Below are positions 45,009 to 54,902 of a DNA stretch of 64,000 nucleotides, one piece after another. Position 1 is the stretch's first letter, and each line of letters starts with the position of its first letter. The notes under the pieces are model-generated. The model ran no database searches, was not told the DNA's origin, and saw only the letters and a program-made list of their open reading frames with translations. The stretch is from Myxococcus stipitatus. GTDB taxonomy: Bacteria > Myxococcota > Myxococcia > Myxococcales > Myxococcaceae. Made by a program: the position numbers and the translations under genes. The stretch is from the NCBI RefSeq assembly GCF_021412625.1, contig NZ_JAKCFI010000001.1, forward strand, positions 1,240,001-1,304,000, read 5' to 3'.

Positions 45009-46580
45009 CTAGAACACCGGCGGGAGCTCGGTCGGAGGCGGCGGCCGGATGCTCGACGGTGGCGGCGCCAGCTTGTCCGGGTCGCTCGCGGGCCGGGACG
45101 GAGTCAGGGCGCCCACATACAGCAGGCCCTGCGAGCCCTCCTCGGAGGGCGCCTCGAACCAGGTGATGTACGGCGTCTGTCCGGGGAGCGCCGCCGCCGG
45201 GCCGAAGGGCGTCGCGCCGATGACGCCGCAGGCCAGCTTCCCGTCGCGATTCAGGTCGCAACCCCAGCGGGTTCCCTGGGCGTAGCTCAGGTCCAGCACC
45301 ACGAGGTCGCCCTGCTTCAGGTGCTGGGCCATGGGCGTGAAGCCCTTGTCCCACTGGGCGCCCTTGACCGTGCGGGTGTGGGCGTTACCCGCGAGGACGA
45401 GGTGCACTTCGTCGGGGTGGTCCTTGCGGCGCTGCTGCCAGACCTGCGCGAGCTGCAGGTCCCGCTCGCTCCCCTGGGCTGTGTCCGTGTCGTAGGCGAC
45501 GAGCGTCACGCGAAGCCCGGCGAGGCGCATGGCTCGCACGCGGTCGATGAGGTCGAGGACGGCGCGACTGCTGCGTCCGTCCTGATAGGGGCGGTGCCAG
45601 AAGCGCCCCTCGAGCAGCGCGTCCTGGTCCGAGGGTGCTCCCGGGCTCGCCAGATAGCGGTCCAGCCGCTCCTGTTCGGTGCGGGGGAGTGACAGTCCCA
45701 GGGCCACGGGAAGAGACGCCTCGGCGAGCTGGCACACCACGTTCCCCACCACCTGGGGGGCCTCATTGGTGCCCAGCTGCTCGCCGATGACCAGCGTCAC
45801 GCCCGTGCGAACCAGCGGCTCCAGCCCGCGAACCCTGTCGCCACAGAGACCCGTGTCGGCTTCCGTGTCCTTCCAGCGCTTCAGGTAGAAGTCCGCGGTC
45901 CGCACCGGCACCGGAGGCGGGTCCTGCCTCACGTTGCCACTGACGACCTCGAGCGACGGGCCGGACTCCAGCCGCAAGGTCAACGCTCGTTCCAGCTCGA
46001 GGTCCCGGACGCCACGCATGGCCGCGCGCATCTCGGGATCTTGTTCGCGCTCCGTCGACGGCGGGGCGGGGCCGAAGTTCACCCGGCCCCTCTGCTCGGC
46101 GTACTCTCGGAGCATCTTGCTCCAGACGCCGCGCCGGCTGGAGTCATTGCCCACGGAGGAGAAGGACATGCGGAAGATGCGCACGACCGACTGCCGCGGG
46201 CTCACCTGGATTCCCGTCACCAGGTAGCGCGAGAACTGGCTGTTCCCCGTGCCGATGGTGGCTGGGTACTGCCAGGTGGTGAGGAGCTGGGCGGGGTCCA
46301 CCGTCGCCTCGAACTGGTAGCCGCGCGCCTCGAGCAGCTCCCGCGTCACCTGGAGGGCCTCGGCGAGCGGCTTCTGGAACACGTGCTCGAATCGCGGCGT
46401 CTCCGACTCCGAGGTCCGCGCGGCCCCGTGAGCGCAGGCCACCAGCATCGTCGCGGTCAGCGCCGTCCACCATGCGCGTCCCCCTCGTCCACGCGTCCGT
46501 ATCGTGCATCTGGGAGGCGAGGGATTCGGCGTCGGAAAGGGCTCGACCTCATCGGAGGAACGACGTGCGCGGTGGGGCAT
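45009..46580 (-). CDS. Lipoprotein with an EreA/ChaN-like C-terminal domain
   Basis: 523 residues. A basic N-region is followed by ALTATMLVACAHG, a lipobox with lipid Cys near residue 49. Residues ~60-200 form an unassigned domain (FQKPLAEALQVTRELLEARG). The C-terminal half has VTLVIGEQLGTNEAPQVVG, a strand-loop typical of the ChaN/erythromycin-esterase (TIKI-like) fold, and later VHLVLAGNAHTRT with a conserved His. These proteins bind haem or hydrolyse esters; neither can be decided. Start ATG 46580 follows AAGGAG at 8 nt. The frame open to 46688 would add residues derived from a repeat that resembles the znuB 3' end. Confidence 0.6.
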   Translation of the reverse strand: MPHRARRSSDEVEPFPTPNPSPPRCTIRTRGRGGRAWWTALTATMLVACAHGAARTSESETPRFEHVFQKPLAEALQVTRELLEARGYQFEATVDPAQLLTTWQYPATIGTGNSQFSRYLVTGIQVSPRQSVVRIFRMSFSSVGNDSSRRGVWSKMLREYAEQRGRVNFGPAPPSTEREQDPEMRAAMRGVRDLELERALTLRLESGPSLEVVSGNVRQDPPPVPVRTADFYLKRWKDTEADTGLCGDRVRGLEPLVRTGVTLVIGEQLGTNEAPQVVGNVVCQLAEASLPVALGLSLPRTEQERLDRYLASPGAPSDQDALLEGRFWHRPYQDGRSSRAVLDLIDRVRAMRLAGLRVTLVAYDTDTAQGSERDLQLAQVWQQRRKDHPDEVHLVLAGNAHTRTVKGAQWDKGFTPMAQHLKQGDLVVLDLSYAQGTRWGCDLNRDGKLACGVIGATPFGPAAALPGQTPYITWFEAPSEEGSQGLLYVGALTPSRPASDPDKLAPPPSSIRPPPPTELPPVF

Positions 46581-46607
46581 CGAGGGGCTCCTTGTAAAGG
46601 GAACACG

Positions 46608-46785
46608 CTCGAAACGCCGCGTCCCGGCGACGCATATCGGCTCGAGAGAGAGACCGTTCAGCCCGCGTGTTGGACACGCGCTAGTCAACCGCTCCAGGCT
46701 CCCCGGAGATGTGAGCGACCTCGGAACGCCGCGCCCCGCGCCGCATATCGACGCGGGGCGGGATTCGTCAGCGCGCGCGTTGGAC
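46608..46785. repeat. Two imperfect ~68-nt direct repeats at the znuB 3' end
   Basis: Copies at 46608-46676 and 46720-46785, offset 112 nt. Shared blocks include AACGCCGCG, CGCATATCG, and CGCG-x-GTTGGAC at the far end. The second copy covers the last codons of znuB and the sequence after it; the first is a diverged copy downstream on the minus strand. On the minus strand both read GTCCAAC...TGA, so the znuB tail seems to have been duplicated. The second copy can also form an 8-bp hairpin (GCCCCGCG / CGCGGGGC) that could end znuB transcription. Confidence 0.65.
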
Positions 46786-47640
46786 GAGCTGGATCAGGAA
46801 GCGCAGCGCCATGGCCACGCCCACCAGCGCCGCCGCAAGCACCGTCTGCGAGCCGCCGACCGGGAAGTCGAAGAAGTAGGCGAACAGATAGCCCCCCACG
46901 CCGGAGATGATGCCCGCCAGCGTGGCGACCAGGAACGTCCACGGCAGGCGCAGGTCCAGCATCAGCGCGGCGATGGCCGACAGCGTGGAGAAGGCGAACA
47001 CCGGCAACGCGCCGAGCGCCCGCGCGCACACGCCCACCATCACTCCGATGGACACCATCAACACACCGTCCAGCAGCCGCACGGGCAGCCCCTGCACCAG
47101 CGCGCCGATGCGGTCGAAGCTGGCGAAGGTGATGCCCCGGTACCACCACAGGTGGATGGCCATCACCACGGCGCTGGCGATGATGACGGTGCGCAGTTGC
47201 TCCGGCGTCACCAGCACGGCGGTGCCGAAGAGGATGCCCTGGATGTCGTGGGACTCCTGCGCGATGCGGTCCCCGATGAGCACCGCCGCGCCTCCGGACA
47301 GCGCGTAGGCCAGCCCCAGCAGGCTCTCCCGGGTGAGCCGCAGCCGGGAGGGGTCCATCATCAGCAGCATCGTCGCGACCAGCGCCAACGCGGTGGCGCC
47401 CAGCACGGGCTCCACCTCGAAGCCCAGGTGGATGCCCGCGTAGAAGGCCAGCGCCACGCCCAGGCCCGCGGACTGGGCCACCGCGGCGCTGACGAACACC
47501 ATGCGCCGCAGCACCACGTAGACGCTCAGGAACCCGAGCACGCCGCCCGCGAGCAGCGCGCACAGGAGCGGGTCCCTGAACAGCTCGAAGCCCGCGACGA
47601 ACTGTTGCCACTGGGTCGGTTCAGCGAGCGTCGTTTCCAC
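46768..47640 (-). CDS. znuB: Zinc/manganese ABC transporter, membrane permease
   Basis: ABC-3 family permease of about 290 residues with roughly eight to nine transmembrane helices. Typical segments are VVLRRMVFVSAAVAQSAGLG near the N-terminus, LLGLAYALSGGAAVLIGDRI and GTAVLVTPEQL in the middle, and ISGVGGYLFAYFFDFPVGGS near the end. It pumps a divalent metal with ZnuC and ZnuA. Start placed at GTG 47640 (GAGGG 8 nt upstream), overlapping the znuC stop by 20 nt; ATG 47682 would lengthen it by 14 residues without a ribosome site. Last gene of the metal unit. Zinc rather than manganese or iron is by analogy. Confidence 0.85.
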   Translation of the reverse strand: METTLAEPTQWQQFVAGFELFRDPLLCALLAGGVLGFLSVYVVLRRMVFVSAAVAQSAGLGVALAFYAGIHLGFEVEPVLGATALALVATMLLMMDPSRLRLTRESLLGLAYALSGGAAVLIGDRIAQESHDIQGILFGTAVLVTPEQLRTVIIASAVVMAIHLWWYRGITFASFDRIGALVQGLPVRLLDGVLMVSIGVMVGVCARALGALPVFAFSTLSAIAALMLDLRLPWTFLVATLAGIISGVGGYLFAYFFDFPVGGSQTVLAAALVGVAMALRFLIQLVQRAR

Positions 47641-48439
47641 GATGAGGACCCTCGGGGGCGCGGTGGCAGTACTCGTCGCCATACTGGCGGCGGAAGGCGG
47701 GGTGGCAGAACACGGTGCGCGCGTCGCCCACGACGAAGGCGGAGGTCTCCCGGTCCACGAAGAGCAGCACGTCCGCGTGCTCGGCGGCGACCTCCAGGTC
47801 GTGGCACACCACCACCACGCCCAGTCCCCGCTGGCGCGCGAGCAGGCACAGCCGCTGCATCGTCTCGCGCTCGGCCACCGCGTCCATGGCGGCCGTGGGC
47901 TCGTCGAGCAGCACCAGGTCCGCCTCGGTGGCGATGAGTCGGGCCAGCAGCGTGCGTTGCTTCTGGCCCTCGGACAGCTCGCGGTAGGGGCGCGCGGCGA
48001 TGGCCTTCGCCCCCGCCGTGTCGAGGGCGGACTCCACCGCGTCGCGGTCCGCCTTCTTGGCGAAGGGCCACAGGAAGCTCCACCCGCGCAGCCGTCCCCA
48101 GGCCGTCAGCTCCCGCGCGCGCAGGGGCAGCAGCGAGTCGATACCGGACGTCTGCGGCACGTACGCGCTGCGCATCTCCGGGTGGCTCCGGGTGATGCTG
48201 CCCGACACCGGGTCGATCATCCCCAGCAACGTCTTGAACCAGGTGCTCTTGCCCGAACCGTTGCGGCCCACCACCGCGACGAACTGGCCGCGGCGGATGA
48301 CCATGTCGATGGGCGGCAGCATGGGCTTGTCGTTGTAGCCGATGACCAGATTCGCGCAGGTCAGCAGCGGCTCCCCGAGCGTGAAGGTGGAGGGGACGTG
48401 CGACGTCGCCCCGGTCGAACCCGTCTCATCGGTCTTCAC
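47621..48439 (-). CDS. znuC: Zinc/manganese ABC transporter, ATP-binding subunit
   Basis: 272-residue ATPase. Walker A GRNGSGKST (about residues 58-66), ABC signature LSEGQKQR, Walker B LVLLDEP, and H-loop VVCHD are all intact. The C-terminal GDEYCHRAPEGPHRGND is His/Cys-containing, which may bind metal. Start GTG 48439 with GGAGG 6 nt upstream; it overlaps the stop of the preceding lipoprotein gene by 14 nt and the start of znuB by 20 nt, so the three are translationally coupled. Confidence 0.9.
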   Translation of the reverse strand: MKTDETGSTGATSHVPSTFTLGEPLLTCANLVIGYNDKPMLPPIDMVIRRGQFVAVVGRNGSGKSTWFKTLLGMIDPVSGSITRSHPEMRSAYVPQTSGIDSLLPLRARELTAWGRLRGWSFLWPFAKKADRDAVESALDTAGAKAIAARPYRELSEGQKQRTLLARLIATEADLVLLDEPTAAMDAVAERETMQRLCLLARQRGLGVVVVCHDLEVAAEHADVLLFVDRETSAFVVGDARTVFCHPAFRRQYGDEYCHRAPEGPHRGNDAR

Positions 48440-49283
48440 GTCGAACCTCCGCCTGGGGTGTCAGGTCCGCGAGCGCGTCGAGGACCGCCTCGCGCGCGGC
48501 CGTGTTGCGGCTGTCCCCCAGGTCCGCCACGCCGTCCGCGTCCACGGCGACGGCGGACCAGTCCACCGCGTCGAAGACGGACGGCGGCACGGTGAGCGAC
48601 AGCGCCAGCTTCACGCGCGGCTCGTGCTCCCGGTCCGAGGGCACGTCCACGTCGCCCGTCACGGTGAACAGCGGCGTGGCCTCCTCGTGGTCACCGCCTT
48701 CCGCCGCTTCGAGCATCAGCCGGAACGCGCGCGCGGGAATGCGCGCTGGGACGCGCGCGTCGCGGAGCTGCCCCTCCAGCTTCACGGCGGTGACCTCCCA
48801 GACGCCGCGGGTGAGGGTGGTGCGCGGCAGCTCGCAGTCCGGCTCGCACTCCACCGCCACCGGCCCGGAGGTCACCAGGTCCAGCTCACCGTCGACGTGG
48901 AGCGCGGCGACGAGCGACGCGCCGGAGCCGCCGCCGTTCAACTCCGCCTCGATGTCCTCGTAGTCCACGAGCGCGCCGTCGGAGCGGTGGCAGTGGCCGT
49001 TGTGGCACAGGCTGTAGCCCGGGGGCGGATTGGCCGGGTCGAACGTGGTGGGGCCGCTGGTGCCCGCGCCGCCCAGCAGCTCCACGTGGGAGACGCCCAG
49101 CGCGGCGTTGTCCAGCCGCACCTGGAAGTCGGACGAGAGGCGTTGGAAGCCGTCGCCCGTGTCGCGGTCGCGGGTGGGCGCGTAGCGGGCCTGGACGGTG
49201 GGCTCGAGCACGGCGAAGCCCTCGCCCGCGTCCAGCGCGCAGCCGGAGGTCAGCAGCAGGGGAATCAACAGGTGGACGCGCAT
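48426..49283 (-). CDS. Lipoprotein inside the zinc-type uptake unit
   Basis: 285 residues; signal peptide with lipobox LTSGC (Cys15). It is acidic, beta-rich and Asp-heavy. Two features suggest metal binding: CHNGHCHRSDG near residue 94 and CEPDCELPR near residue 148. No family recognised. Position between znuA (3 nt upstream) and znuC (overlap 14 nt) implies a role as an extra metal-binding or delivery protein of the transporter. Start ATG 49283 with GGGAGGG 6 nt upstream. The pairing of a small H-x2-C-x-E-H protein and a lipoprotein recurs at 40.3-41.5 kb. Confidence 0.68.
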   Translation of the reverse strand: MRVHLLIPLLLTSGCALDAGEGFAVLEPTVQARYAPTRDRDTGDGFQRLSSDFQVRLDNAALGVSHVELLGGAGTSGPTTFDPANPPPGYSLCHNGHCHRSDGALVDYEDIEAELNGGGSGASLVAALHVDGELDLVTSGPVAVECEPDCELPRTTLTRGVWEVTAVKLEGQLRDARVPARIPARAFRLMLEAAEGGDHEEATPLFTVTGDVDVPSDREHEPRVKLALSLTVPPSVFDAVDWSAVAVDADGVADLGDSRNTAAREAVLDALADLTPQAEVRREDR

Positions 49284-49286
49284 GGC

Positions 49287-50213
49287 TCACCCTCCCTTCG
49301 CGCCAGCGAGCCCCTTTTCGAGGCCGCCGACCATCTCGTTGATGTGCTGGATGTACGTCTCGCCCGCGCGGAAGTCCGTGCCGCCGTGCAGGGTGACGAG
49401 CGGCGCCGGAATCATGTTGGCGAGCATCTTCGCCTCGCGGTCGTTGTAGTAGCTCTCGATGAGCACCATGCGCGCCTTGCGCTGGCGCGAGAGGACGAGC
49501 ACGCCCGCGACGTGGGACGGGTTGGGCGGAATGCCCGGCTTGGGCTCGAGGAAGGCGATGGGCTCGAAGCCCAGCCAGTCCGCCAGGTAGGCCGTCGTCT
49601 TGTGGAACGCGATGACGGGCGCGCCGCGCAGCCCCGCCAGCCGCTTCTCCCAGTCCGCGCGGGCCTTGTCGATCTCCGCCGTCAGCTTCGCCGCGTTGGC
49701 GCGGTAGTCCGCCGCGTGCTTCGCGTCGAGCTGGGCGAGCCGCTCGGCGATGCCCCGCGCGACGGCCGCGCCCTGGCGCGGGTCATAGAGGTAGTGGGGG
49801 TTGCCGCCCGGGTGCACGTCGCCCTCGCTGCGGTCCACCTTCCCGGGGGGAATCTCCAGCACGCGGACGAACTGCGAGGCGTTGAGGTAGCCGGGGCTGC
49901 CCACCTGGATGCGCGGGTTGCGGGAGCCCGTGAGCAGGTTGGGCAGCCAGCCGATCTCCAGGTCCAGGCCCACACAGACGAGCAGGTCCGCCCGGTTGAG
50001 CGCGAGCGCGAGGCTGGGCTTGGCGTCCACGCGGTGCGGGTCCTGGCTGCCGAGCGCCATGGACTGCACGTCGACGTGCTGGCCGCCCACCGCCTTGGTG
50101 AGCGCGGCGAGGTCCGGGACGGTGGTGACGACGTTGAGGGCCGCGCGCGCGGGGGCGGCGGCGAGGAGGCAGAGGGCGGCGCACATCGCCGCGACGAAGT
50201 GGAGGTGACGCAT
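49287..50213 (-). CDS. znuA: Zinc/manganese ABC transporter, substrate-binding protein
   Basis: 308-residue periplasmic cluster A-I metal-binding protein. Signal peptide to about residue 24 (LLAAAPARA). Metal ligands of the family: H60 in SQDPHRVD, H140 in GGNPHYLYD, H204 in IAFHKTTAYL, and an acidic fourth ligand late in the chain. The His-rich flexible loop of E. coli ZnuA is absent, so metal (Zn or Mn) is not settled; three His favours zinc. Start ATG 50213 (GGGAG upstream) rather than 50249, which would give a longer, poorer signal. It lies 25 nt after the barrel gene and 3 nt before the lipoprotein. Confidence 0.87.
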   Translation of the reverse strand: MRHLHFVAAMCAALCLLAAAPARAALNVVTTVPDLAALTKAVGGQHVDVQSMALGSQDPHRVDAKPSLALALNRADLLVCVGLDLEIGWLPNLLTGSRNPRIQVGSPGYLNASQFVRVLEIPPGKVDRSEGDVHPGGNPHYLYDPRQGAAVARGIAERLAQLDAKHAADYRANAAKLTAEIDKARADWEKRLAGLRGAPVIAFHKTTAYLADWLGFEPIAFLEPKPGIPPNPSHVAGVLVLSRQRKARMVLIESYYNDREAKMLANMIPAPLVTLHGGTDFRAGETYIQHINEMVGGLEKGLAGAKGG

Positions 50214-50238
50214 GGGGAGGTTCTCCCGGAAAAGAGGT

Positions 50239-51594
<1,356 letters not shown>

Positions 51595-51675
51595 CGGATC
51601 GACTCCTCGAAACCGGACGCACGCGTGCGCGCACGTCCACTCCCAATGACGAGACAGCACCTGCCAGACGCGACT

Positions 51676-52101
51676 TCAGGCGCGCGCGGGCGGTGAGGCC
51701 TTGGGGGCGGTGTCGAGGACGGAGAGGGGAGGGCGGACGAGGGGAGGCGCGGTGGCGGCGTGGCTCTCCACCCGCCACTCCAGCGCCCAGGACACGGGGG
51801 CGCCGAACGCGAGCGGCTCGCGCGCGCTGGACGTCAGCAGCGGGCACTTCTCGTGGGTCGACTTCACCGGGTCCATGCCCGAGGCGGGCACGGCGGACAC
51901 CTGAACGGTGCGTCGCGGGGAGAGGCGCTCCTGGATGGAGCCGGTGCCTTGCGCCGTCTCCTCGAAGGTCTGGTGCTCCGGACAGAACCGGTGGGCGTGC
52001 GCGTCCCGGAGGTGGAGCAGGTCTCCCACCGGCTGCAACGACCACAGCACGACCAGCAACGTCGCGGTGCTACGGACGAGGCTGTGGGCGCGCGGGTTCA
52101 T
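51676..52101 (-). CDS. Small single-pass exported protein with H-x2-C-x-E-H motif, first gene of the metal unit
   Basis: 141 residues: MNPRAHSLVRS, a hydrophobic helix (TATLLVVLWSLQPVGDLL), then HLRDAHAHRFCPEHQTFEE, THEKCPLL further on, and the ending DTAPKASPPARA. It is a diverged paralogue of the protein at 40303-40740 (same order of motifs and same C-terminal block). Likely periplasmic and metal-binding, placed 81 nt before the barrel gene at the head of the zinc-type uptake unit. Start ATG 52101 follows the promoter at 52124-52152; the TTG at 52152 that opens the longer frame is the -35 element. Exact function unknown. Confidence 0.65.
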   Translation of the reverse strand: MNPRAHSLVRSTATLLVVLWSLQPVGDLLHLRDAHAHRFCPEHQTFEETAQGTGSIQERLSPRRTVQVSAVPASGMDPVKSTHEKCPLLTSSAREPLAFGAPVSWALEWRVESHAATAPPLVRPPLSVLDTAPKASPPARA

Positions 52102-52123
52102 CGTGGGAATGGGAGACCCGGGT

Positions 52124-52152
52124 GCTCTACTGACGGCCCCCGGCGGAGTCAA
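52124..52152 (-). promoter_or_regulatory. Promoter of the metal-uptake unit
   Basis: On the minus strand TTGACT (52152-52147), 17-nt spacer, TAGAGC (52129-52124). The -10 is a weak match. I see no AT-rich Zur-like palindrome around it. Confidence 0.45.
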
Positions 52153-52252
52153 GGCAGGCTATCACGGTGTGCCGATGCCGGGGGGACGTGCGCCATCCTC
52201 CGGGCATTCATCGGGATGCCCCCGGGCCTCGGGGGAGTTGGAGACACCGCGA

Positions 52253-52597
52253 ATGGAAGAGGGACAACCCGACGAGCGATTCATTCCGGTGGCTCGGCTC
52301 GATGCGTTGGACGCACGAGGCCGTGCCGTCGTGGAGGTGGGTGGCACCCGCGTGGCGCTCGTCCGGGTGGAGGGGCGCCTGTATGCGCTGGAGGACGCCT
52401 GCCCTCACCGGGGAGGCCCGCTGTCGGAGGGGGACCTGGAGGGGCACTTGCTGCACTGCCCGCTGCATGCCTGGCCCTTCGACGTGCGCACCGGCCGCTG
52501 CCCCCGGCAGGAGGGGGTGGAGGTTCGTGTCTATGACGTCCGCGTGCGAGGTGGGGAGATCCTCGTCGCGGCATCGGATAGGGTGGCCGCCCGCTGA
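52253..52597 (+). CDS. Rieske [2Fe-2S] ferredoxin-type protein
   Basis: 114-residue soluble Rieske protein like NirD or dioxygenase ferredoxins. Ligands: C-x-H in CPHRGGPLSEG and C-x2-H in CPLHAWPFD, 16-18 residues apart. No signal peptide, so cytoplasmic. Start ATG 52253 with GGAG 9 nt upstream; the long frame from 51908 is antisense to the metal unit. It begins a three-gene unit with folE and the GlcD-type oxidase (gap 31 nt, then overlap) and may pass electrons to a partner not in the window. Confidence 0.88.
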   Translation: MEEGQPDERFIPVARLDALDARGRAVVEVGGTRVALVRVEGRLYALEDACPHRGGPLSEGDLEGHLLHCPLHAWPFDVRTGRCPRQEGVEVRVYDVRVRGGEILVAASDRVAAR

Positions 52598-52628
52598 GAA
52601 CGCCGTCACCGTAGGAGCACGTGTCCCC

Positions 52629-53261
52629 GTGAGTCCCTCCAAGCCCCGCACTCGACGCGCTTCCTCCCCGCCGCTGCCCGTCAGCGTGCCGGACCCCGCC
52701 GGCATGGCCCGCGCGGTGGAGGCCTTCCTCCGCGCCGCAGGCCTTTCGTTGGATGACGAGAACCTGCAGGGCACCCCCAAGCGCGTCGCGGAGGCGTGGG
52801 GGCGGGAGTTCCTGGACGGCTACGCCATCAGCCCCGAGGAGGCACTGGGCGCGACGTTCACCTCGCCTCGCGGCACCTCGCGCGAGCTGGTGGTGGTGAC
52901 GGACCTCCGCTTCCACTCGATGTGCCCGCACCACCTGTTGCCCGTGACGGGCCGGGCGCACGTGGCCTATGTGCCGGGCGACCGCATGGCGGGCTTCGGC
53001 CGCCTGTCCGCGCTGGTGGACTGCTTCGCCCACCGGCTCATCCTCCAGGAGGAGCTGGCCCGCCAGGTGGCGAGCTCCCTGGCCCGCGTGCTGCGCAGCT
53101 CCGGCACCGCGTGCATCATCGAGGCGGAGCAGTCGTGCTTGCGCCTGCGCGGCGGCCGGCAGCACGACGCCATCACCCACGCGGAGGCCTACGAGGGCTC
53201 GCTGCGCGAGGACGGAGCGCTGCGCCGGGAGCTGTGGACCCGGCTGGGGGCGCGGCGATGA
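52629..53261 (+). CDS. folE: GTP cyclohydrolase I, zinc type
   Basis: 210-residue enzyme that converts GTP to dihydroneopterin triphosphate, the first step to folate and other pterins. Zinc ligands Cys and His appear in SMCPHHLLPVTGRAH and the third Cys in EQSCLRLRGG. ENLQGTPKRVAEAWG near residue 45 and the AYVPGDRMAGFGRLS strand are typical. The C-terminal stretch after LRLRGG (RQHDAITHAEAYEG) differs from the usual form, so it is a divergent member. Start GTG 52629 gives a Pro/Arg-rich leader of ~20 residues; AGGAG lies 11 nt upstream, rather far. Its TGA overlaps the ATG of the next gene (53258-53261). Confidence 0.88.
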   Translation: MSPSKPRTRRASSPPLPVSVPDPAGMARAVEAFLRAAGLSLDDENLQGTPKRVAEAWGREFLDGYAISPEEALGATFTSPRGTSRELVVVTDLRFHSMCPHHLLPVTGRAHVAYVPGDRMAGFGRLSALVDCFAHRLILQEELARQVASSLARVLRSSGTACIIEAEQSCLRLRGGRQHDAITHAEAYEGSLREDGALRRELWTRLGARR

Positions 53262-54685
53262 GTGACGCGCCCGGGCCCACCCGCGTGGAGCCCGAGCGCG
53301 TGGAGCGCCTGGCCGCGCACCTGGCGACGCTGCTCGCCCCGGACCAACTGCGGCGCGACGCCGACACGCTCGGGACCTACGCCCGGGACGAATCCGACAG
53401 CGGCGTCTTCCCCCCCGACCTCGTGGTCTTCCCACGAGACACCGCGCAGGTGTCCGCCGTCTTCAAGGCGTGCGTGGCGCACGGCGTGCCCTTCACGCCC
53501 TGCGGGGCTCGCACGGGGAAGAGCGGCGGCTCGCTGCCCCTGCGCGGCGGGGTGGCGGTGAGCCTGGAGCGCATGAACCGCATCCGGTCCGTCTCCGTGG
53601 AGGACCTGACGGCCGTGGTGGAGCCCGGCGTCATCACCGGCGACCTGATGCGGGCGGTGGAGGCCGTGGGCCTCTTCTATCCCCCGGACCCCAACTCGTG
53701 GGAGTCGTGCACCCTGGGCGGCAACGTGGCGGAGAACGCGGGCGGTCCCCGCGCCCTCAAGTACGGCGTCACCCGGGACTACGTCATCGGCCTCGAATGG
53801 GTGCTCCCCGACGGCGAGGTCGTGCGCGTCGGCCGGCGGACCATCAAGGGCGTGGCGGGCTACGACCTCGTCGGCCTCTTCGTCGGCTCGGAGGGCACAC
53901 TCGGGGTCGCGACCGAAATCACGCTCCAGCTCATCCCCTTGCCGCGGGAGGTGATGACGGCCCTGGTCGTCTTTCCGTCCGTGCTGGACGCGGCCCGGGG
54001 CGTCTCCGCGGTGCTGGCGGGCGGCATCCTGCCTCGCTGTCTGGAACTCATCGACGACGTCGCGTTGCGCGCGGTGGACGGGCGGGGGTTCACCTTCCCG
54101 GCGGGCGCGGGCGCCGTGGTCATCGCCGAGGTGGACGGCTCCAGCCAGGACGGGCTGCTGGAGGAACTGTCGCGGCTCGGTGACATCTGCACACAGCAGG
54201 GCGCCACCCAGACGCTCGTCGCGCAGGACGCGTCACAGCGGGAGAAGCTGTGGGCCGTGCGCCGGGCCATCTCCCCGGCGCTGCGCGCGCTCAAGCCACG
54301 CAAGGTCTCCGAGGACATCGTCGTCCCACGTTCGCGCATTCCCGAAATCATCGAACGGCTCAAGGCCATGGGCGCCGAACTGGGCCTGACGGTGGCCACG
54401 TATGGCCATGCGGGGGATGGCAACCTGCACGCCAACGTCCTCTACGAGGGCCCGCATCAGCGTCACCTGGTGGATGAAGCCCTGCGCCGCATGTTGGTGA
54501 TGACAGTGGAGGCGGGCGGGACGATCACAGGCGAGCACGGTGTAGGCCTCGCGAAGCGGGAATATTTGTCGCTGGAACAGCAGCAGCCGCTCATCGCCCT
54601 GCAACGTCGGCTCAAGGACTTCTTCGACCCATCAGGGCTGCTCAATCCGGAGAAAATCTTTCCGTCGCTCGTGCGTTCCAACTGA
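53258..54685 (+). CDS. FAD-linked oxidase, GlcD/lactate-glycolate dehydrogenase type
   Basis: 475-residue flavoenzyme that oxidises a 2-hydroxy acid. N-terminal FAD-binding (PCMH) domain: GARTGKSGGSLPLRGGVAVS, then PDPNSWESCTLGGNVAENAG. C-terminal oxidase domain: VATYGHAGDGNLHANVLYEG and ITGEHGVGLAKREYL, both signatures of GlcD/Dld2 proteins. No GlcE or GlcF partner is adjacent, so it may act alone or with the Rieske protein two genes upstream (speculative). Start ATG 53258 overlaps the folE stop as ATGA, so they are coupled. Substrate among glycolate, D-lactate and D-2-hydroxyglutarate is not decided. Confidence 0.9.
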   Translation: MSDAPGPTRVEPERVERLAAHLATLLAPDQLRRDADTLGTYARDESDSGVFPPDLVVFPRDTAQVSAVFKACVAHGVPFTPCGARTGKSGGSLPLRGGVAVSLERMNRIRSVSVEDLTAVVEPGVITGDLMRAVEAVGLFYPPDPNSWESCTLGGNVAENAGGPRALKYGVTRDYVIGLEWVLPDGEVVRVGRRTIKGVAGYDLVGLFVGSEGTLGVATEITLQLIPLPREVMTALVVFPSVLDAARGVSAVLAGGILPRCLELIDDVALRAVDGRGFTFPAGAGAVVIAEVDGSSQDGLLEELSRLGDICTQQGATQTLVAQDASQREKLWAVRRAISPALRALKPRKVSEDIVVPRSRIPEIIERLKAMGAELGLTVATYGHAGDGNLHANVLYEGPHQRHLVDEALRRMLVMTVEAGGTITGEHGVGLAKREYLSLEQQQPLIALQRRLKDFFDPSGLLNPEKIFPSLVRSN

Positions 54686-54809
54686 GTGCCGTTGCGCGCT
54701 GGTCGACAGGTCCGTCGGGCTCGTCAACCTTGCAAGTCACTGGAAGGGCTGGTGTCGAGCCCGCCAGGTGACGGAGGTCGACAGACGAAACGGGGTTTGT
54801 CGATGGAAT

Positions 54810-54824
54810 GCGAAACCCTTTCGC
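54810..54824. promoter_or_regulatory. Small inverted repeat upstream of the sigma gene
   Basis: GCGAAA-CCC-TTTCGC, 6-bp arms, 78 nt before the sigma-factor start. It could be an operator or a leader hairpin in a heat-shock-type gene; no promoter hexamers are clear around it. Confidence 0.3.
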
Positions 54825-54902
54825 TCGTTGCGCGTCCTAGTAGCAGGTGGACGCGCGTCGGCGGGGACAGCGCGTCCGGCATCGAACGGAGGACGGGAAA
54901 TC

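Noticed and set aside
45009-46688. Longer start (46688) for the EreA/ChaN-like lipoprotein
   Set aside because: The added residues come from the repeat related to the znuB tail, and ATG 46580 has a good ribosome site.
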